Of a stretch of DNA of 64,000 nt, positions 62,267 to 64,000 are shown one piece after another. The notes beneath the pieces were generated by a model. It was not told where the DNA came from, ran no database searches, and was given only the letters and a program-made list of their open reading frames with translations. Each line of letters begins with the position of its first letter. The first letter of the stretch is position 1. A program made the position numbers and the translations under genes. The DNA is from JBMNIZ01 sp050951405 (GTDB lineage: Bacteria; Bacillota; DULZ01), in contig JBMNIZ010000012.1 of the NCBI GenBank assembly GCA_050951405.1, positions 62,001-126,000 on the forward strand, in the 5' to 3' direction.

Positions 62267-63202
62267 TCAATTCCACCCTCCCCGAAGGGCCAGTCCCATG
62301 GCCACGGCATGTTCAGGCCCGGATACCCCATCCACCATGAAAGCTTGGCCCGGCATGGATATTTCAATGGTTAGAGATAATCGTTGTTCCAGATATTCCA
62401 GTGTTTTGGAGGGCCAGTTGCGTAAAGGACCGCTAATGATGGCTCGGTCCGGAGGAAGGCTCCGGTATTCCAGCCGAAAATAATGCAAGGATCTCTCAAT
62501 TTCAGCAATCAAACCAGCCAAAGACTGAGGCCCCGAAGTTTTTGCCCCGAAAGAAAGAATACGGGTAAAAGAGAGCTTTCCCTTTTGTATGACGGCCACG
62601 GTGCTGCAATCATTCCCCAAGTGGAGGAGAAGAAGGGGTTTTTCTTTCAAATCCACCTTTTCGCCATAGCGCAAGAACCTTTCCAGGGCCAAGGGGACAA
62701 TGTCAATGACTTCAAGCCTGCATCCGGCCTTTTGAAAAACAGACCAGTACTGCCGGGCCAGCTCCCGGGGCAGGGCGGCCAGGAGGACTTCCACCATCCT
62801 GCCCTCTCCTTTATCTCTTCTCAGAACTTGATAGTCAAAGGAGTAATCCTGCCTGCTTCGGGGAAGATATTTTTCCGCTTCCCAAGCAACTGCTTTTTTC
62901 AATTCTTGATCAGGCATAAGAGGTAAGGTCAGATGACGGAGAACAATTTGTTTAGCCGCCAAAGAAGCCACCATCCTTTTCCGCTGCCAGCTGTGTTTCT
63001 GGCATAGATCTCGCAACGCTCTCTCCAACAAGGACTGATGGTTCGGCCAACCCTCATCAACAGCCTCCGCCGGTATGGATTCAGAGCCGGTTTTAAATCT
63101 GTACCCGTTTTTTCCTGTCTGCATTTCTGCAAAATAGATCTGGTCACCATCCAGACATACTCCCAAAAGTGGCCTGTTTTTTAATTGAAATTTGCTGAAC
63201 AT
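62267..63202 (-). CDS. pilM: Type IV pilus assembly protein PilM
   Basis: A 311-aa actin-like ATPase. Seen: LLGVCLDGDQIYFAEM, VIDIVPLALERFLR, LLLLHLGNDCSTVAV and IISGPLRNWPSKTLEYLEQR. The ATG at 63202 has GGGGTG 7 nt upstream. Binds the PilN N-terminus at the membrane. Confidence 0.93.
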   Translation of the reverse strand: MFSKFQLKNRPLLGVCLDGDQIYFAEMQTGKNGYRFKTGSESIPAEAVDEGWPNHQSLLERALRDLCQKHSWQRKRMVASLAAKQIVLRHLTLPLMPDQELKKAVAWEAEKYLPRSRQDYSFDYQVLRRDKGEGRMVEVLLAALPRELARQYWSVFQKAGCRLEVIDIVPLALERFLRYGEKVDLKEKPLLLLHLGNDCSTVAVIQKGKLSFTRILSFGAKTSGPQSLAGLIAEIERSLHYFRLEYRSLPPDRAIISGPLRNWPSKTLEYLEQRLSLTIEISMPGQAFMVDGVSGPEHAVAMGLALRGGWN

Positions 63203-63223
63203 GACCAATCACCCCGGTAAAAG

Positions 63224-64000
63224 CTAAAGAACAGCTATCTCCTGCCAGTGGGAAATATGATAGAGAACGGTCTGATTCCCAGGAGCCAAACCAGGGACAA
63301 AACAGGGCCGATAAGAGATCCGTATGTTTTTAGGCGATAAGACCAGCTGCCGGGACTGAATTGTGCCGAAAATATATTTATCTTCTGTCAGGCCTTTGGC
63401 CTGAAAAGTATCAGAAGCAAGAAAGGCACCATGAATTTCCTCCACCCCTGCAGCCATTTCAATTTCCCTGGCAATGATAATCAAAGAATCCACCGCCGGA
63501 TCTTGAGGGACCAGATTGGCTGCAATTTGCACCTGATTAGGAGAGATAATGATGAACCGACCTTGGAAGGCTTTGGCAGCAAATAAATTAAGATTCTCTG
63601 GAACGTAATAGACACCGGAAGGGAGATTTTCTATTGCAAGCCTATCCTCTTCCAGAGTCAGGTCCGCCCTGGATTGGTACCAGTCAAAGTCAGGAGGTTC
63701 AGGAGCCCTGGGCAGTGATAGAGGCAAACGGTCAAGAACAAGATAGCCTTTTTCGACCAGGGAACCGCCGGTGATGGCCTCTCCGCTGAACACATGAGCC
63801 CTGACTGTTGCCCCTGGACTGATTGCCACCGGTCCTAAACCGGTGATGGATCCCGACAAACTACCTCCTTCGATCCGGGTATTACCCTGGACCAGAAGCC
63901 TGCCTTCCAGGACAAAGGAACTGCCTGTGATGAAATCGCCATAGACGACCATATCCCCGGTAACGGAAAGGAGCTGACTGGATCCAGTTAGAGTTGTTAA
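63224..64000 (-). CDS. Surface/bactofilin-like hypothetical protein, 5' end outside the window
   Basis: The frame is open to position 64000, so the start is missing. The visible 258 residues include a repetitive glycine/valine stretch like a polymer-forming beta-solenoid (FVLEGRLLVQGNTRIEGGSL, ITGLGPVAISPGATVRAHV) and a later mixed domain. Such proteins often follow PilX-type N-termini in clostridial pilus clusters; that part would lie outside. No confident family. Confidence 0.7.
   Translation of the reverse strand, partial: LTTLTGSSQLLSVTGDMVVYGDFITGSSFVLEGRLLVQGNTRIEGGSLSGSITGLGPVAISPGATVRAHVFSGEAITGGSLVEKGYLVLDRLPLSLPRAPEPPDFDWYQSRADLTLEEDRLAIENLPSGVYYVPENLNLFAAKAFQGRFIIISPNQVQIAANLVPQDPAVDSLIIIAREIEMAAGVEEIHGAFLASDTFQAKGLTEDKYIFGTIQSRQLVLSPKNIRISYRPCFVPGLAPGNQTVLYHISHWQEIAVL

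Noticed and set aside
1..64000. CRISPR arrays, tRNA and rRNA genes, prophage genes
   Set aside because: No regularly spaced repeats, no tRNA cloverleaf or rRNA signatures, and no phage structural genes were noticed on either strand.

Overview
The window comes from an anaerobic, endospore-forming member of the Firmicutes, most like the Clostridia of the Desulfotomaculum/Peptococcaceae type. The evidence is a near-complete sporulation gene set (spoIIA-sigF, spoVAC-AD-AE, spoIIM, spo0A, spoIVB, spoIIIAA-AH), oxygen-sensitive 2-hydroxyacyl-CoA dehydratase activase-type proteins, NfnAB plus FchA/FolD one-carbon enzymes, strong AGGAGG ribosome binding sites, frequent TTG/GTG starts and moderate GC. 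Almost all genes lie on the minus strand. Much of the order matches the Bacillus subtilis chromosome from spoIIIA through accBC, asp23-like, nusB, folD, xseAB, ispA, dxs, recN, spoIVB, spo0A, spoIIM, xerD, deoB, punA, dacF, spoIIA, spoVA to lysA. The species cannot be named from the sequence.

Layout (minus strand unless stated). 0-5 kb: 5' end of trpS, a site-2 (M50) protease, a DHH-CBS-CBS-tRNA nucleotidyltransferase fusion, and lysA behind a lysine riboswitch with a clear terminator and promoter. 5.3-6.5 kb: an IS30-family element with a frameshifted transposase. 6.6-7.2 kb: two small plus-strand helical proteins. 7.2-10.2 kb: a three-gene acyl-CoA dehydratase activase group. 10.3-24.3 kb: spoVAE/AD/AC, a dodecin, sigF-spoIIAB-spoIIAA, dacF, nucleoside salvage (pdp, punA, deoB), xerD, spoIIM, a ComB-like gene, nudF, a 41-aa plus-strand gene resembling the FtsZ inhibitor MciZ, a SteA-like protein and spo0A. 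24.4-31.6 kb: spoIVB, plus-strand azlCD, sdaA, recN, argR, mnmM. 31.6-37.9 kb: nadK, tlyA, dxs, oapA, a 611-nt structured RNA that I identify as OLE RNA, ispA, xseB. 37.9-43 kb: xseA, fchA, folD, nfnB, nfnA. 43-49 kb: a Kae1-like protein, nusB, DUF2273, amaP, asp23, accC, accB, oadA. 49-55 kb: the complete spoIIIA operon and a zinc-ribbon protein. 55-64 kb: efp, pepP, aroQ, tldE, tldD, a stalk-domain/NPCBM secreted protein, pilO, pilN, pilM and a partial surface protein.

The most notable element is the OLE ribonucleoprotein locus: a large RNA with its own promoter, closed by a perfect 12-bp terminal stem and directly upstream of its membrane protein partner OapA. Second is the probable MciZ gene, which is too short for ordinary gene calling. 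A third point concerns the sequence itself. Two blocks (about 38.9-43.3 kb and 47.3-49.04 kb) carry many frameshifts in otherwise well-conserved housekeeping genes, mostly single-base insertions. This is best explained by uncorrected sequencing errors rather than gene decay, so those genes are given as full-length loci with their breaks noted.
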